Shown here in pieces: positions 1 to 8,264 of a stretch of 64,000 nt of DNA. A program made the position numbers and the translations under genes. How positions within the stretch are numbered: position 1 is the first letter of the stretch; each line of letters starts with the position of its first letter. Where the stretch lies: assembly GCF_014349235.1 (NCBI RefSeq), contig NZ_JACSOH010000011.1:62001-126000 (forward strand), read 5' to 3'. The notes beneath the pieces were generated by a model. The model searched no databases, was not told where the DNA came from, and saw nothing but the letters and a program-made list of their open reading frames with translations. Origin of the DNA: Cytophaga sp. FL35. GTDB taxonomy: Bacteria; Bacteroidota; Bacteroidia; Flavobacteriales; Flavobacteriaceae.

Positions 1-1
1 T

Positions 2-268
2 TTAGAAGGCCATATTGGCAAGAGAAGTGAATTTGTGCGTACCCCAAAATTCAATTTGAACAACCTAACGGATTCATGGAAAGGCAATAAATACCTAACC
101 AAAAAGCTCTCTCCTAACATGATTTTTGAGGCCTTGTTAATGTGCTATTTCCTATTTGGCATGTACAGTGCCATTCCGTTAAATGATTTTGGTTTGTTTC
201 CATTTCACTTCATGTTATTCCTTGGTTTCGGTTTTGTTTTTACCAAGTCTTTGACGGCCAGAGCTTAA
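2..268 (+). CDS. Glycosyltransferase family 2, C-terminal part (5' end outside window)
   Basis: The frame is open from the first bases to a TAA at 266-268, so this is the last 88 residues of a gene that begins upstream. The early segment GKRSEFVRTPKFN resembles the cytoplasmic tail of the cellulose-synthase/poly-GlcNAc-synthase-like family 2 glycosyltransferases of Flavobacteria. It is followed by two hydrophobic segments (about residues 42-58 and 66-80 of the visible part) that would be the last membrane helices. A GTG at 35 is only an internal valine codon. The catalytic domain is not visible, so substrate and product cannot be given. It lies 88 bp upstream of a membrane mannosyltransferase-like gene on the same strand. 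Confidence 0.6.
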   Translation, partial: LEGHIGKRSEFVRTPKFNLNNLTDSWKGNKYLTKKLSPNMIFEALLMCYFLFGMYSAIPLNDFGLFPFHFMLFLGFGFVFTKSLTARA

Positions 269-356
269 TTGCAAAAGATTTAGGGTGCTAAAAAATTTGA
301 TAAGCAATTTCATCTATTTTTAGTATTTTTTCGGTTGCAACCAAACTCAGCTTTTG

Positions 357-1718
357 ATGTCCAACCCTTTAATACGATACTGGAAACTACATAAGATACC
401 CATCTTGCTTGCTTTGCTAAGCTGCATTTTCTATTATGTTTTTGCCTATCAATTAATTCGAACGGATTTTGTAAAGCTCATTACTCTTTTTGCAGCTTTA
501 TTCTTTATATGCCTAAGGTTGGTTCGCTTTGAAAAATGGAACCTTAGGTTTTTGGCCGTCTGTGGGGTTATTTTCCGCTTGATTTTTTTAATGTCAGAAC
601 CCAATCTTTCGCAAGACTATTTTCGTTTCATTTGGGATGGCCATCTCGTTTCACAATTTCAAAACCCTTACCTGTTATCACCGGATGTTCTAATAGAACA
701 GAGCTCAAAACTTATTCCCAATGCAGAACTACTCCATCAAAATATGGGAGACTTGAGTGCCAAACATTACAGCAACTACCCACCGGTGAATCAGTTGTTT
801 TTTGCTCTTGCCGCATTTTTTGGAGGACAGAGTATTTTCAATTCCATTTTGTTCATGCGCCTAAGTATTATTTTGGCGGATTTGGGTATTCTCTACTTCG
901 GAAGAAAATTATTAAAGAACCTTAACCAATCACCTCACCTGATATTTTGGTACTTTCTAAATCCTTTGGTGATTATTGAACTCACGGGAAATTTACATTT
1001 TGAAGGAGTTATGCTCTTCTTTTTTGTATGGGCCTTGTATCTGATTTCTATAAAGAAGTGGATGGTAGCCGCCCTACCGTACGCCTTTTCGATATGTGTA
1101 AAATTGGTTCCCTTACTTTTTCTGCCACTTTTCCTTAAATATTTCGGCATAAAGAAAAGTGCCCTATTCTATACACTGATCGTAATGATATGTATTCTGT
1201 TGTTCATTCCGTTTTATTCAAGCGAATTCATCAGCAACTATAGTGAAACCGTAGGATTATGGTTTTCTAACTTTGAATTCAACGCCGGTATTTATAATCT
1301 TGTCAAGTATACGGCCGTTCAATTGGACGCCAAACCATGGGAGCTTATTAAAACCTACGGCACCATTACCCAGGTTCTTACGGTTCTAGTGATTTTAGCC
1401 CTAACGTTTCTCCGTAAAAACGAAAAACTTCCTGTATTGGCCGGTTCAATGCTATGGGCATTGAGTTTCTATTACTTTATAACTCCCACGGTTCACCCTT
1501 GGTACATCATTTTTCCCGTTCTGCTATGTTTATTTACCGAATACCGATTCCCCATAATTTGGTCAGCAGCGGCAACTCTTAGTTATTTCGCGTATTCCAT
1601 GGCTGATTTTCAGGAAAATATGTGGTTATTGACCCTTGAATATTTTTGCGTATTTGGATTTATGCTTTACGAGATTGTTAAATTAGGTAAGCTCAAATTA
1701 ATTTTTCGTAATAATTAA
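357..1718 (+). CDS. Polytopic GT-C-type (mannosyltransferase-like) membrane protein
   Basis: This is a 453-residue, very hydrophobic protein with roughly 10-12 membrane segments. The loop after the second or third helix carries SQDYFRFIWDG, an acidic and aromatic motif typical of the GT-C fold enzymes that use polyprenyl-phosphate sugars, and later come NYPPVNQLFFA and a HPWYIIFP segment. Flavobacterial homologues are usually named mannosyltransferase (GPI-mannosyltransferase-like). I chose ATG 357 over the adjacent TTG 354. The family 2 glycosyltransferase upstream suggests a shared role in envelope glycan or lipid glycosylation, but the substrate is inferred from the fold only. Confidence 0.6.
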   Translation: MSNPLIRYWKLHKIPILLALLSCIFYYVFAYQLIRTDFVKLITLFAALFFICLRLVRFEKWNLRFLAVCGVIFRLIFLMSEPNLSQDYFRFIWDGHLVSQFQNPYLLSPDVLIEQSSKLIPNAELLHQNMGDLSAKHYSNYPPVNQLFFALAAFFGGQSIFNSILFMRLSIILADLGILYFGRKLLKNLNQSPHLIFWYFLNPLVIIELTGNLHFEGVMLFFFVWALYLISIKKWMVAALPYAFSICVKLVPLLFLPLFLKYFGIKKSALFYTLIVMICILLFIPFYSSEFISNYSETVGLWFSNFEFNAGIYNLVKYTAVQLDAKPWELIKTYGTITQVLTVLVILALTFLRKNEKLPVLAGSMLWALSFYYFITPTVHPWYIIFPVLLCLFTEYRFPIIWSAAATLSYFAYSMADFQENMWLLTLEYFCVFGFMLYEIVKLGKLKLIFRNN

Positions 1719-1725
1719 TACAGAA

Positions 1726-1758
1726 TTGTTGTGTTTTAAATGTAAACATGTACATTTG
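1726..1758 (+). promoter_or_regulatory. Bacteroidota-type promoter of the arg/pro operon
   Basis: TACATTTG at 1751-1758 matches the Bacteroidota -7 consensus TAnnTTTG exactly. A TTG-containing box at 1726-1731 lies at the expected distance for the -33 element. Transcription would start near 1763, immediately before the leader ORF and about 260 bp before the first enzyme gene. The box identity is seen in the sequence; the start site is inferred. Confidence 0.55.
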
Positions 1759-1765
1759 AATCACG

Positions 1766-1846
1766 ATGAAAGTACCACAAGACATATTTATTCAAATGAG
1801 CAGTAGTGCTCCGGTACGTCCGTTTCGCATCCGTCGTCGCCCGTAA
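1766..1846 (+). CDS. Arg/Pro-rich leader peptide (26 aa), candidate attenuator
   Basis: A short ORF runs from ATG 1766 to TAA 1844-1846. Its last ten codons read VRPFRIRRRP, with five Arg codons (CGT or CGC) and two Pro codons just before the stop; four prolines occur in all 26 residues. It directly follows a good promoter and precedes an operon that makes arginine and proline. This is the classic layout of a transcription-attenuation leader whose ribosome stalls when the charged tRNA is scarce. An internal ATG at 1796 would give a 16-residue version (MSSSAPVRPFRIRRRP) and leave about 30 nt of 5' leader, which may be the better start because ATG 1766 would be almost leaderless. The regulatory role is inferred; the codon content is seen directly. 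Confidence 0.6.
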   Translation: MKVPQDIFIQMSSSAPVRPFRIRRRP

Positions 1847-1909
1847 GGGTGCATTTCTATCATGGGATTAGGTGAGTCCATTCCCGCAACTTCAACAAAT
1901 ATTTTTTTT
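1798..1909 (+). promoter_or_regulatory. Leader RNA with three hairpins and a T8 tract
   Basis: Three local inverted repeats can be folded by eye. They are GAGCA-GTAG-TGCTC at 1798-1811, CGCCC-GTAA-GGGTG at 1838-1851 (GNRA-type loop, overlapping the leader stop codon), and an imperfect stem GGGATTAGG / CCATTCCC at 1864-1885. Eight T residues follow at 1902-1909, about 16 nt after the third stem, so this is not a textbook intrinsic terminator. The rest of the 306-bp gap up to 2024 shows no gene except a chance-length ORF at 1862-1930. The hairpins would be the parts of an attenuator if the upstream peptide is a leader. Confidence 0.4.
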
Positions 1910-2024
1910 CAATTTAACTGCCAGATATAGATTTTGGTTGTAAGCCTATTTATTTTCCCCCAAGGAATAAGCCTGTAACCCTAACCAATAAATAAAAACC
2001 AATGGCGACAAATAGTACTCTAAA

Positions 2025-2627
2025 ATGGAAATCGATTTGAAAGACAAAATAGAAACTGTAGAAGAGCGTGCCTCAACATTTTGTGAGGAAAACGGCATAG
2101 AGGTCGTTTTTACCCACGAAATGTCTACGGAACAAATGGAAGAGATTTCAAAAAGAACGGAGAAATATCCAAACATGTACAACGCCAGTTTACAAACTTT
2201 GGAAAACAGACTCAAGAACGGGTGCTTTCTATTGATGAAAGACGAGCAAATACTGGGGCACATTTTTGCGCACAAGCACGTGGTAGACAAATATGCTGTT
2301 TTTGAACGGTCCTCTTTATGGGTGCATCCAGATTACCGGACCCATAATCTAGGTTTCTTACTAATGCATAACCTTACGGCCAAATACACCTCTGACTTTG
2401 TAATCTCCATTGCGCAGGAACCAAGGGTACACCACAACAATGAACTTTTGGGCATGAAAAGGATTCCATTGTCAGAACTATCTCCTGTATTGATAGAAGC
2501 GTTGGAAAAACTTGGGAAATTAAGGGACGAAGTAAAATACAGGTATTACGTAAATCCCCATTTTGAAAAGAAAATTCATCAGTTCAATAAAATATTGAAC
2601 AACCAGAAAAATAAAAATTTAAGTTAG
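2025..2627 (+). CDS. GNAT-fold acyltransferase, candidate N-acylglutamate synthase
   Basis: This 200-residue protein has the GNAT core. The strand SLWVHPDYRTHNLGFLL (about residues 96-112) corresponds to motif A (VxPxYRxxxxG), which binds the acyl-CoA pyrophosphate, and a helical N-terminal region of about 60 residues precedes it. It is the first enzyme gene of the arginine operon, 14 bp before argG. No argA or argJ is present in the window, so this protein is the natural candidate for the first step, acylation of glutamate. Ser90 of ArgF' suggests that the acyl group is succinyl. The GNAT assignment is moderately sure; the substrate is inferred from context. Confidence 0.6.
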   Translation: MEIDLKDKIETVEERASTFCEENGIEVVFTHEMSTEQMEEISKRTEKYPNMYNASLQTLENRLKNGCFLLMKDEQILGHIFAHKHVVDKYAVFERSSLWVHPDYRTHNLGFLLMHNLTAKYTSDFVISIAQEPRVHHNNELLGMKRIPLSELSPVLIEALEKLGKLRDEVKYRYYVNPHFEKKIHQFNKILNNQKNKNLS

Positions 2628-2641
2628 AAAGCGATTATAAA

Positions 2642-3832
2642 ATGAAGAAATTAGTTTTAGCCTACAGCGGCGGATTAGACACCTCTTATTGTGCCAAATA
2701 CCTGTCAAAAGAAAAAGGATTTGATGTACATGCCGTAAGCGTAAACACCGGGGGATTCTCCAAAGAAGAAATTGCAGAAATTGAGAAAAAAGCATTGGAA
2801 CTAGGGGCAAGCTCCTATGTTTCCATTGATGCAGTGGAGACCTTTTATACCAAAGTGGTAAAATACCTCATCTTTGGCAATGTACTTAAAAACAACACTT
2901 ATCCACTTTCCGTAAGTGCCGAAAGGATTGTACAGGCTATTGAAATCGTTCACTACGCTAAAAAAATAGGCGCCAATTATATTGCCCATGGTAGTACGGG
3001 TGCCGGAAACGATCAGGTGAGATTTGATATGATTTTCCAAATCATTGCCCCGGAAATTGAAATTATCACTCCCATTAGGGACAACAAACTGGCGAGGGAA
3101 GAAGAAATTAAGTACCTACAAGAGAACGGTGTTGACTATTCATGGGAAAAAGCCAAATACTCTATCAATAGGGGACTTTGGGGCACATCTGTTGGTGGCG
3201 AAGAGACCCTAACTTCAGAAAAGCCCTTACCTGACTCAGCTTATCCTAGTCAATTACAGGAAAAAGAGCCTCAAGAAGTAAAATTGACCTTTGAAAAAGG
3301 CGAATTGGTGGCTATAGATGGAGAAAAAGATTCTCCCGTCAACAATATCATAAAATTAGATGCCATGGCCAGTAAATTTGCCATTGGCCGTGATATACAC
3401 GTTGGCGATACCATTATAGGAATAAAAGGTAGAGTTGGATTTGAAGCTCCTGCATCGCTCATCATTATCAAAGCCCACCATTTGTTGGAAAAGCACACCT
3501 TGACCAAATGGCAACAGTTTCAGAAAGAACAGCAGGGCAATTTCTATGGCATGCTCTTACATGAAGGAAATTATTTGGATGCTGTTATGAGAAACATCGA
3601 AGTTTTCTTGACGGACACCCAAAAAACTGTTTCAGGAGATGTATTTGTTGGGTTGTACCCCTTTCAATTTAGACTAAGCGGAATTTCTTCTAAACACGAC
3701 CTCATGAATGCCTCCTTTGGCAGCTACGGGGAAATGAACAAAGGTTGGTCTGCAGATGATGCCAAGGGCTTCATTAAAATCCTTTCCAACTCGGGCAAAA
3801 TTTATAACCACGTAAACCCAAGTGATGATTAA
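2642..3832 (+). CDS. argG: Argininosuccinate synthase
   Basis: ArgG joins citrulline and aspartate with ATP to make argininosuccinate, the penultimate step of arginine synthesis, in the cytosol. The 396-residue length is normal for the family. The N-terminal ATP pyrophosphatase loop SGGLDTS is at residues 9-15, and the GSTGAGNDQVRFD segment further on is the conserved citrulline/aspartate site. It starts 14 bp after the GNAT gene and its last 8 bases overlap the start of argC, so the three are almost certainly cotranscribed and translationally coupled. Confidence 0.95.
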   Translation: MKKLVLAYSGGLDTSYCAKYLSKEKGFDVHAVSVNTGGFSKEEIAEIEKKALELGASSYVSIDAVETFYTKVVKYLIFGNVLKNNTYPLSVSAERIVQAIEIVHYAKKIGANYIAHGSTGAGNDQVRFDMIFQIIAPEIEIITPIRDNKLAREEEIKYLQENGVDYSWEKAKYSINRGLWGTSVGGEETLTSEKPLPDSAYPSQLQEKEPQEVKLTFEKGELVAIDGEKDSPVNNIIKLDAMASKFAIGRDIHVGDTIIGIKGRVGFEAPASLIIIKAHHLLEKHTLTKWQQFQKEQQGNFYGMLLHEGNYLDAVMRNIEVFLTDTQKTVSGDVFVGLYPFQFRLSGISSKHDLMNASFGSYGEMNKGWSADDAKGFIKILSNSGKIYNHVNPSDD

Positions 3833-4799
3833 GGCAGGAATAATTGGTGGTTCGGGGTATACGGGTGGTGAATTGATCAGAATACTTTTGAACCATCCGC
3901 AAGCGGAAATCGATTTTGTTTTCAGCACGACCAGAGCAGGTAAAAAACTGACCACTGCGCACCCAGACCTCTTGGGAACTACCGATATGGAATTCACCGG
4001 AAAAGTAAATCCTGAGGTGGATGTAGTTTTTCTTTGTTTGGGACATGGTAATTCTGGGCGATTTCTAGAAGATCATCAATTTTCAGGTAATACCAAGATT
4101 GTTGATTTGAGCAATGAGTTCCGTTTGGAAAACGATTCGGTTTTTCAAGGCAACCAGTATGTTTATGGACTTCCGGAGTTAAGAAAAACAGAAATAGAAA
4201 AGGCAAATTACATTGCCAATCCCGGTTGCTTTGCAACGGCCATTCAATTGGCCTTGCTTCCTTTGGCAAAAGCAAGCAAACTACATAACGAAGTACATGT
4301 AAATGCAGTAACCGGAAGTACCGGTGCCGGAGTAAGTCCATCGTCAACTTCCCATTTTAGCTGGAGAAACAACAATGTAAGCTGGTACAAGCCTTTTACC
4401 CATCAGCATTTGGGTGAAATCAACGAAAGTTTACATTCCCTACAAAAGAACAGTGGAGAGTTGTTTTTCCTCCCTAATCGGGGAAATTTCACTCGGGGTA
4501 TTTTGGCAACGGCCTATACAAAGTATGATGGCAGCCTTGAGGAAGCCATTGCCCTATATGAAGATTTTTATGCCGATGCACTTTTTACTCAAATTGCAGA
4601 AGAACCCATCAACCTAAAGCAGGTCGTGAACACCAACCAGTGTCACATTCATTTACATAAACACAACGATACGCTGTTGGTAACTTCGGCCATTGACAAT
4701 TTGTTAAAAGGAGCTTCAGGACAGGCCGTTCAGAATATGAACTTATTGTTTGGGCAAGAAGAAGGTGCCGGATTGAACTTAAAGGCGGGAGTGTTTTAG
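3825..4799 (+). CDS. argC: N-acyl-gamma-glutamyl-phosphate reductase
   Basis: ArgC reduces N-acylglutamyl-phosphate to the semialdehyde with NADPH. The Rossmann motif GGSGYTG sits at residues 8-14 and the catalytic cysteine is Cys135 in NPGCFATA. I took ATG 3825 instead of the GTG three bases upstream, since it places the first beta strand (KAGIIGG) directly after the start. The gene overlaps argG by 8 nt. The length of 324 residues matches short ArgC forms. If the pathway is succinylated, the real substrate would be N-succinylglutamyl-phosphate. Confidence 0.93.
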   Translation: MIKAGIIGGSGYTGGELIRILLNHPQAEIDFVFSTTRAGKKLTTAHPDLLGTTDMEFTGKVNPEVDVVFLCLGHGNSGRFLEDHQFSGNTKIVDLSNEFRLENDSVFQGNQYVYGLPELRKTEIEKANYIANPGCFATAIQLALLPLAKASKLHNEVHVNAVTGSTGAGVSPSSTSHFSWRNNNVSWYKPFTHQHLGEINESLHSLQKNSGELFFLPNRGNFTRGILATAYTKYDGSLEEAIALYEDFYADALFTQIAEEPINLKQVVNTNQCHIHLHKHNDTLLVTSAIDNLLKGASGQAVQNMNLLFGQEEGAGLNLKAGVF

Positions 4800-4949
4800 G
4801 AGTTGTTAGGATGGAGTTAGGACGTAGGCAGTAGGACATAGGAAATAGGTCAAAATACTTAATCAGCTAACCTTCAACTAATCCCTATCAACGAGCAACG
4901 AACAACCATTAACGAAGAAAGAGCAACCATTAACGAAGAAAGAGCAGCC
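4800..4949 (+). repeat. Low-complexity tract ending in a 21-bp tandem repeat
   Basis: The argC-proC gap begins with GTTAGGA/GTAGGA-like words (about 4803-4850). It ends in two exact copies of a 21-bp unit built on AACCATTAACGAAGAAAGAG at 4904-4924 and 4925-4945, with a degenerate copy before them. The proC ATG at 4950 falls in the start of a third, partial copy. The words AACCATTAACGAA and AACGAGCAAC recur in the gap before proB. I see no gene here. Confidence 0.7.
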
Positions 4950-5750
4950 ATGAAAATAGCCATTATAGGGGTAGGTAATTTGGGGCTATCCATAGCCAAA
5001 GGAATACTGAATTCCAAAGGAACCACCAGTTTGTATTTGACCAAACGCAACTTGGATGAAATTAGGGAATATGACGCCCATGATATTGTAAGTCTAACCA
5101 CGGATAACCGAGAAGCGGTAAAAAATTCGGACATTCTAATTTTGGCGGTTCAGCCCAGTCAGCTAGAAGACCTATTGAATGGTTTTAAGGATTTGCTGAC
5201 CGAAGACCACGTGATCATTTCCACCATTACAGGCTATAGCATTGAGAACATGGAAGAAATCTTAGGCAGCAACCACCACATCATCAGGAGCATGCCCAAC
5301 ACCGCCATTTCCGTGGGCCAGTCAATGACCTGTATTTGCAGCAATAAAAAAGGAGAAGCAAAATTGGAATTGGCAAAATCTATTTTCAATCAAATGGGAC
5401 ACTCGATGGTCATCCCTGAAAATCAAATGCAAGCAGCTACGGTTATCTGTGCGAGCGGAATCGCTTTCTGGATGCGCTTGATACGTGCTACCACACAAGG
5501 CGCGATTCAACTGGGTTTTGATGCCAAGGAGGCACAAGAACTGGCCATGCATACCTGTAGCGGTGCCGCAAATTTACTGATCGAGTCCAGTAGTCACCCT
5601 GAGGAAGAAATTGACAAAGTAACGACTCCAAAAGGTTGTACTATTCAAGGTTTGAACGAGATGGAACATCAAGGATTAAGCTCCTCGCTTATTCAGGGAA
5701 TTGTAGCCTCATACAATAAAATCAGCAGAATTAAAGAAAATCAGCTTTAG
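4950..5750 (+). CDS. proC: Pyrroline-5-carboxylate reductase
   Basis: ProC carries out the last step of proline synthesis, reducing pyrroline-5-carboxylate with NAD(P)H. The dinucleotide loop GVGNLG is at residues 7-12. The conserved C-terminal region around TTPKGCTIQGLNEME (the P5CR signature, normally TxPGGTTxxGL) is present with Lys-Gly in place of Gly-Gly. The length of 266 residues is normal. Its placement inside the arginine genes means both glutamate-derived amino acids are expressed together. The start lies at the edge of the 21-bp tandem repeats. Confidence 0.92.
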   Translation: MKIAIIGVGNLGLSIAKGILNSKGTTSLYLTKRNLDEIREYDAHDIVSLTTDNREAVKNSDILILAVQPSQLEDLLNGFKDLLTEDHVIISTITGYSIENMEEILGSNHHIIRSMPNTAISVGQSMTCICSNKKGEAKLELAKSIFNQMGHSMVIPENQMQAATVICASGIAFWMRLIRATTQGAIQLGFDAKEAQELAMHTCSGAANLLIESSSHPEEEIDKVTTPKGCTIQGLNEMEHQGLSSSLIQGIVASYNKISRIKENQL

Positions 5751-5768
5751 CCCAAATTAGGACAGAAA

Positions 5769-6896
5769 ATGAAATTATTTGACGTATATCCACTTTACGA
5801 TGTTACTCCGGTAAAGGCCGAGGGCATAGTAGTTACCGATGACAAAGGCATATCGTATCTCGATTTTTACGGAGGCCATGCGGTTATCTCTATTGGTCAT
5901 TCGCACCCACATTATGTAAAGCGAATTAAAGACCAGTTAGATAAAATAGGTTTTTATAGCAACTCGGTTCAAAATCCGTTACAAGAAGAACTGGCTGGTA
6001 AATTAGGTAGGCTTTCCAATTGTAAAGATTACAATTTGTTTATGTGCAACTCTGGGGCCGAGGCCAATGAGAATGCACTAAAGCTTGCCTCTTTTCACAC
6101 AGGTAAATCGCGAGTGGTTTCCTTTAAAAACAGTTTCCACGGAAGAACATCTGCGGCTGTAGCAGCTACCGATAACCCAAAAATCAATGCACCTATTAAC
6201 CAACAACAGAAAGTCACCTTTTTAGATTTTGGTGATTTGGATGCCTTAGAGACTGAACTTTCAAAAGGCGATGTATGTGCGGTAATTTTAGAAGCCATTC
6301 AAGGGGTTGGGGGATTGGATGAACCTACCACTGATTTCTATCAAAAAATAGCGGAAGCCTGTAAGAACAATAAAGTAGTATTGATTGCCGATGAAGTTCA
6401 ATGCGGCTTTGGGAGAAGCGGAAAATTTTTCGCCTTTCAACATCACGGTATTCAACCTGATATTATTTCCATTGCGAAGGGAATGGCCAATGGTTTTCCT
6501 GTAGGTGGTATTCTCATTCACGAAAAAATAGAGGCCTATTACGGTCTATTGGGTACCACTTTTGGCGGCAACCATTTGGCCTGTGCCGCAACTCTGGCAG
6601 TTTTGGAAGTTTTAGAAAACGAGAACCTTATATCTAACGCAGCCAAACTGGAGGACTATTTCAGGACGAAGGCTGCTGAAATTCCACAGGTAAAAAAAGT
6701 GAAGGGAAGAGGCTTAATGCTAGGGTTGGAATTTGATTTTGAAGTGGCCGAGTTAAGAAAAAAGCTGATTCACAACCAACACCTGTTCACAGGTGGCGCA
6801 AAAGACAAACATGTATTAAGGATACTTCCTGCCCTAAATATTTCAGAAGGTCATATAGACACCCTTTTTGAGGCTCTTAAAAAAGAACTGGCATGA
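5769..6896 (+). CDS. argD: N-acylornithine aminotransferase
   Basis: This is a class III PLP-dependent aminotransferase of 375 residues. It should convert N-acylglutamate semialdehyde to N-acylornithine using glutamate. The PLP lysine is Lys237 in SIAKGMANGFPVGG. The aspartate of the pyridine nitrogen contact is in LIADEVQCGFGRSG, and the conserved SGAEANE element occurs near residue 97. The stop codon overlaps the start of proA (ATGA). Ornithine aminotransferase is the alternative, but operon position favours ArgD. Confidence 0.92.
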   Translation: MKLFDVYPLYDVTPVKAEGIVVTDDKGISYLDFYGGHAVISIGHSHPHYVKRIKDQLDKIGFYSNSVQNPLQEELAGKLGRLSNCKDYNLFMCNSGAEANENALKLASFHTGKSRVVSFKNSFHGRTSAAVAATDNPKINAPINQQQKVTFLDFGDLDALETELSKGDVCAVILEAIQGVGGLDEPTTDFYQKIAEACKNNKVVLIADEVQCGFGRSGKFFAFQHHGIQPDIISIAKGMANGFPVGGILIHEKIEAYYGLLGTTFGGNHLACAATLAVLEVLENENLISNAAKLEDYFRTKAAEIPQVKKVKGRGLMLGLEFDFEVAELRKKLIHNQHLFTGGAKDKHVLRILPALNISEGHIDTLFEALKKELA

Positions 6897-8089
6897 ACCT
6901 ATTGTTAAGTTTAAAACAGCGAAATGCGGTACTCTTGAGTATGGCAAAATATCTTGATGAAGAAAGAGAGGCCATCCTTTTGGCCAACAAGCAAGATATG
7001 GAAGGTTATAAAGGTGGCGATTTGGCAATGCACGACCGATTAAAGGTAGACGAAGCTAAAATTGACGGAATGATCCTTTCGTTGAATCAATTGGCAAATG
7101 CCGAGGACCCCTTGGGTATTGAGCGTTTTAACTTCACCCATGAAAATGGCATGCGCGTAAGTAACAAAACAGCCCCCTTTGGCACCATATTGATTATTTA
7201 TGAATCAAGACCGGATGTGACTATTGAAGCAGCTGGAATCGCTTTTAAATCAGGGAATAAAATTTTATTGAAAGGGGGTAAAGAATCGCTCAACAGCAAT
7301 CTATTATTGGTTCAACTTTGGCACAAAGCCTTGGAAGCTAATGATACCACTAGAGAATGGGTTGGGTATTTAGAATTTAACCGTACCCAAACCCAAGAAT
7401 TTTTGGAGAACCCAACGGAAAAGGTCGATTTGATTGTGCCTCGCGGTGGCGAAAAACTAATTGCTTTCGTTAAGCAACACGCCACCTGCCCCGTAATCGT
7501 AAGCGGAAGGGGAAACAACTTTGTATATGTAGATTCTGATGCGGATGTAGATATGGCAATTGATATTATCATCAATGCGAAAACGGCCAAGATTTCAGCC
7601 TGCAATGCCTTAGATAAGGTTTTAATAGCTTCCGGATTACCCGACAAACAAGAGTTTATTTCTTTATTGATTGAAAAATTAAAAGAACACAACGTCGAAA
7701 TTATTGCCGATCAAGCTATTTCCGAATTTGAAGGAACCACTCCTATCATCGACCCAAAAGTTTGGTACGAAGAGTTCTTGGATTATAAAATTGTTCTCGG
7801 TCTGGCCGTAGACTTAGATGATGCCATTGAACGAATTAACAAATACAGCGGAGGGCATTCAGCTTCCATCATTACCACCAATGAGGAAAAAGCCGATTAT
7901 TTTATGTCCCGAATTGACTGTGCAGCAGTTTATCACAATGCTTCCACCAGATTTACGGATGGAGGTCAGCTCGGTTTGGGTGGAGAATTGGCCATTAGTA
8001 CGGACAAACTCCATCAACGTGGTCCGATAGGACTACAACATCTAGTGACGAATAAATGGTATGTAAAAGGCAGTGGACAGGTGAGGTGA
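6893..8089 (+). CDS. proA: Gamma-glutamyl phosphate reductase
   Basis: ProA reduces gamma-glutamyl phosphate to glutamate-5-semialdehyde for proline. It is an aldehyde-dehydrogenase-fold protein of 398 residues. The catalytic cysteine is Cys237 in KTAKISACNALDKV. The N-terminal half includes the typical YESRPDVTIEAA segment, and the end carries FTDGGQLGLGGELAIST. It overlaps argD by 4 nt, so the two are translationally coupled. ProB, the preceding enzyme of the pathway, is the next gene. Confidence 0.94.
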   Translation: MNLLLSLKQRNAVLLSMAKYLDEEREAILLANKQDMEGYKGGDLAMHDRLKVDEAKIDGMILSLNQLANAEDPLGIERFNFTHENGMRVSNKTAPFGTILIIYESRPDVTIEAAGIAFKSGNKILLKGGKESLNSNLLLVQLWHKALEANDTTREWVGYLEFNRTQTQEFLENPTEKVDLIVPRGGEKLIAFVKQHATCPVIVSGRGNNFVYVDSDADVDMAIDIIINAKTAKISACNALDKVLIASGLPDKQEFISLLIEKLKEHNVEIIADQAISEFEGTTPIIDPKVWYEEFLDYKIVLGLAVDLDDAIERINKYSGGHSASIITTNEEKADYFMSRIDCAAVYHNASTRFTDGGQLGLGGELAISTDKLHQRGPIGLQHLVTNKWYVKGSGQVR

Positions 8090-8264
8090 GCTATTTTTTA
8101 GTTTACAGTTCTTAGTTCAAAGTTTGTAGAAGTTTAGCACAATGAGATAAGACTTAAGATATAAGATAAATTATTAGTCTTTTGACCCATTACCATAAAC
8201 GAGCAACAGATAACCATTAACGAACAGCCAGCAACCAAAAACAAAAGAAAACAAGTACCCAAAA
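8090..8264 (+). repeat. Low-complexity tract sharing words with the proC upstream repeat
   Basis: The proA-proB gap starts with AGTTTACAGTTCTTAGTTC-like AT-rich words. It ends with AAACGAGCAACAG and AACCATTAACGAACAGCC (about 8198-8228), which share AACCATTAACGAA and ACGAGCAAC with the 21-bp repeats before proC. I see no coding potential. The same family of words in two gaps of one operon suggests a dispersed repeat rather than chance. Confidence 0.5.

Noticed and set aside
1864-1909. A canonical intrinsic terminator at the third leader hairpin
   Set aside because: The imperfect stem is separated from the T tract by about 16 nt, which is too far for a textbook terminator. I recorded it only as leader RNA structure.
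1862-1930. A second small ORF after the leader (22 codons starting MGLGES)
   Set aside because: Its length is within chance, it has no Arg or Pro bias and it overlaps the imperfect hairpin and T tract. I kept only the first ORF as the leader.
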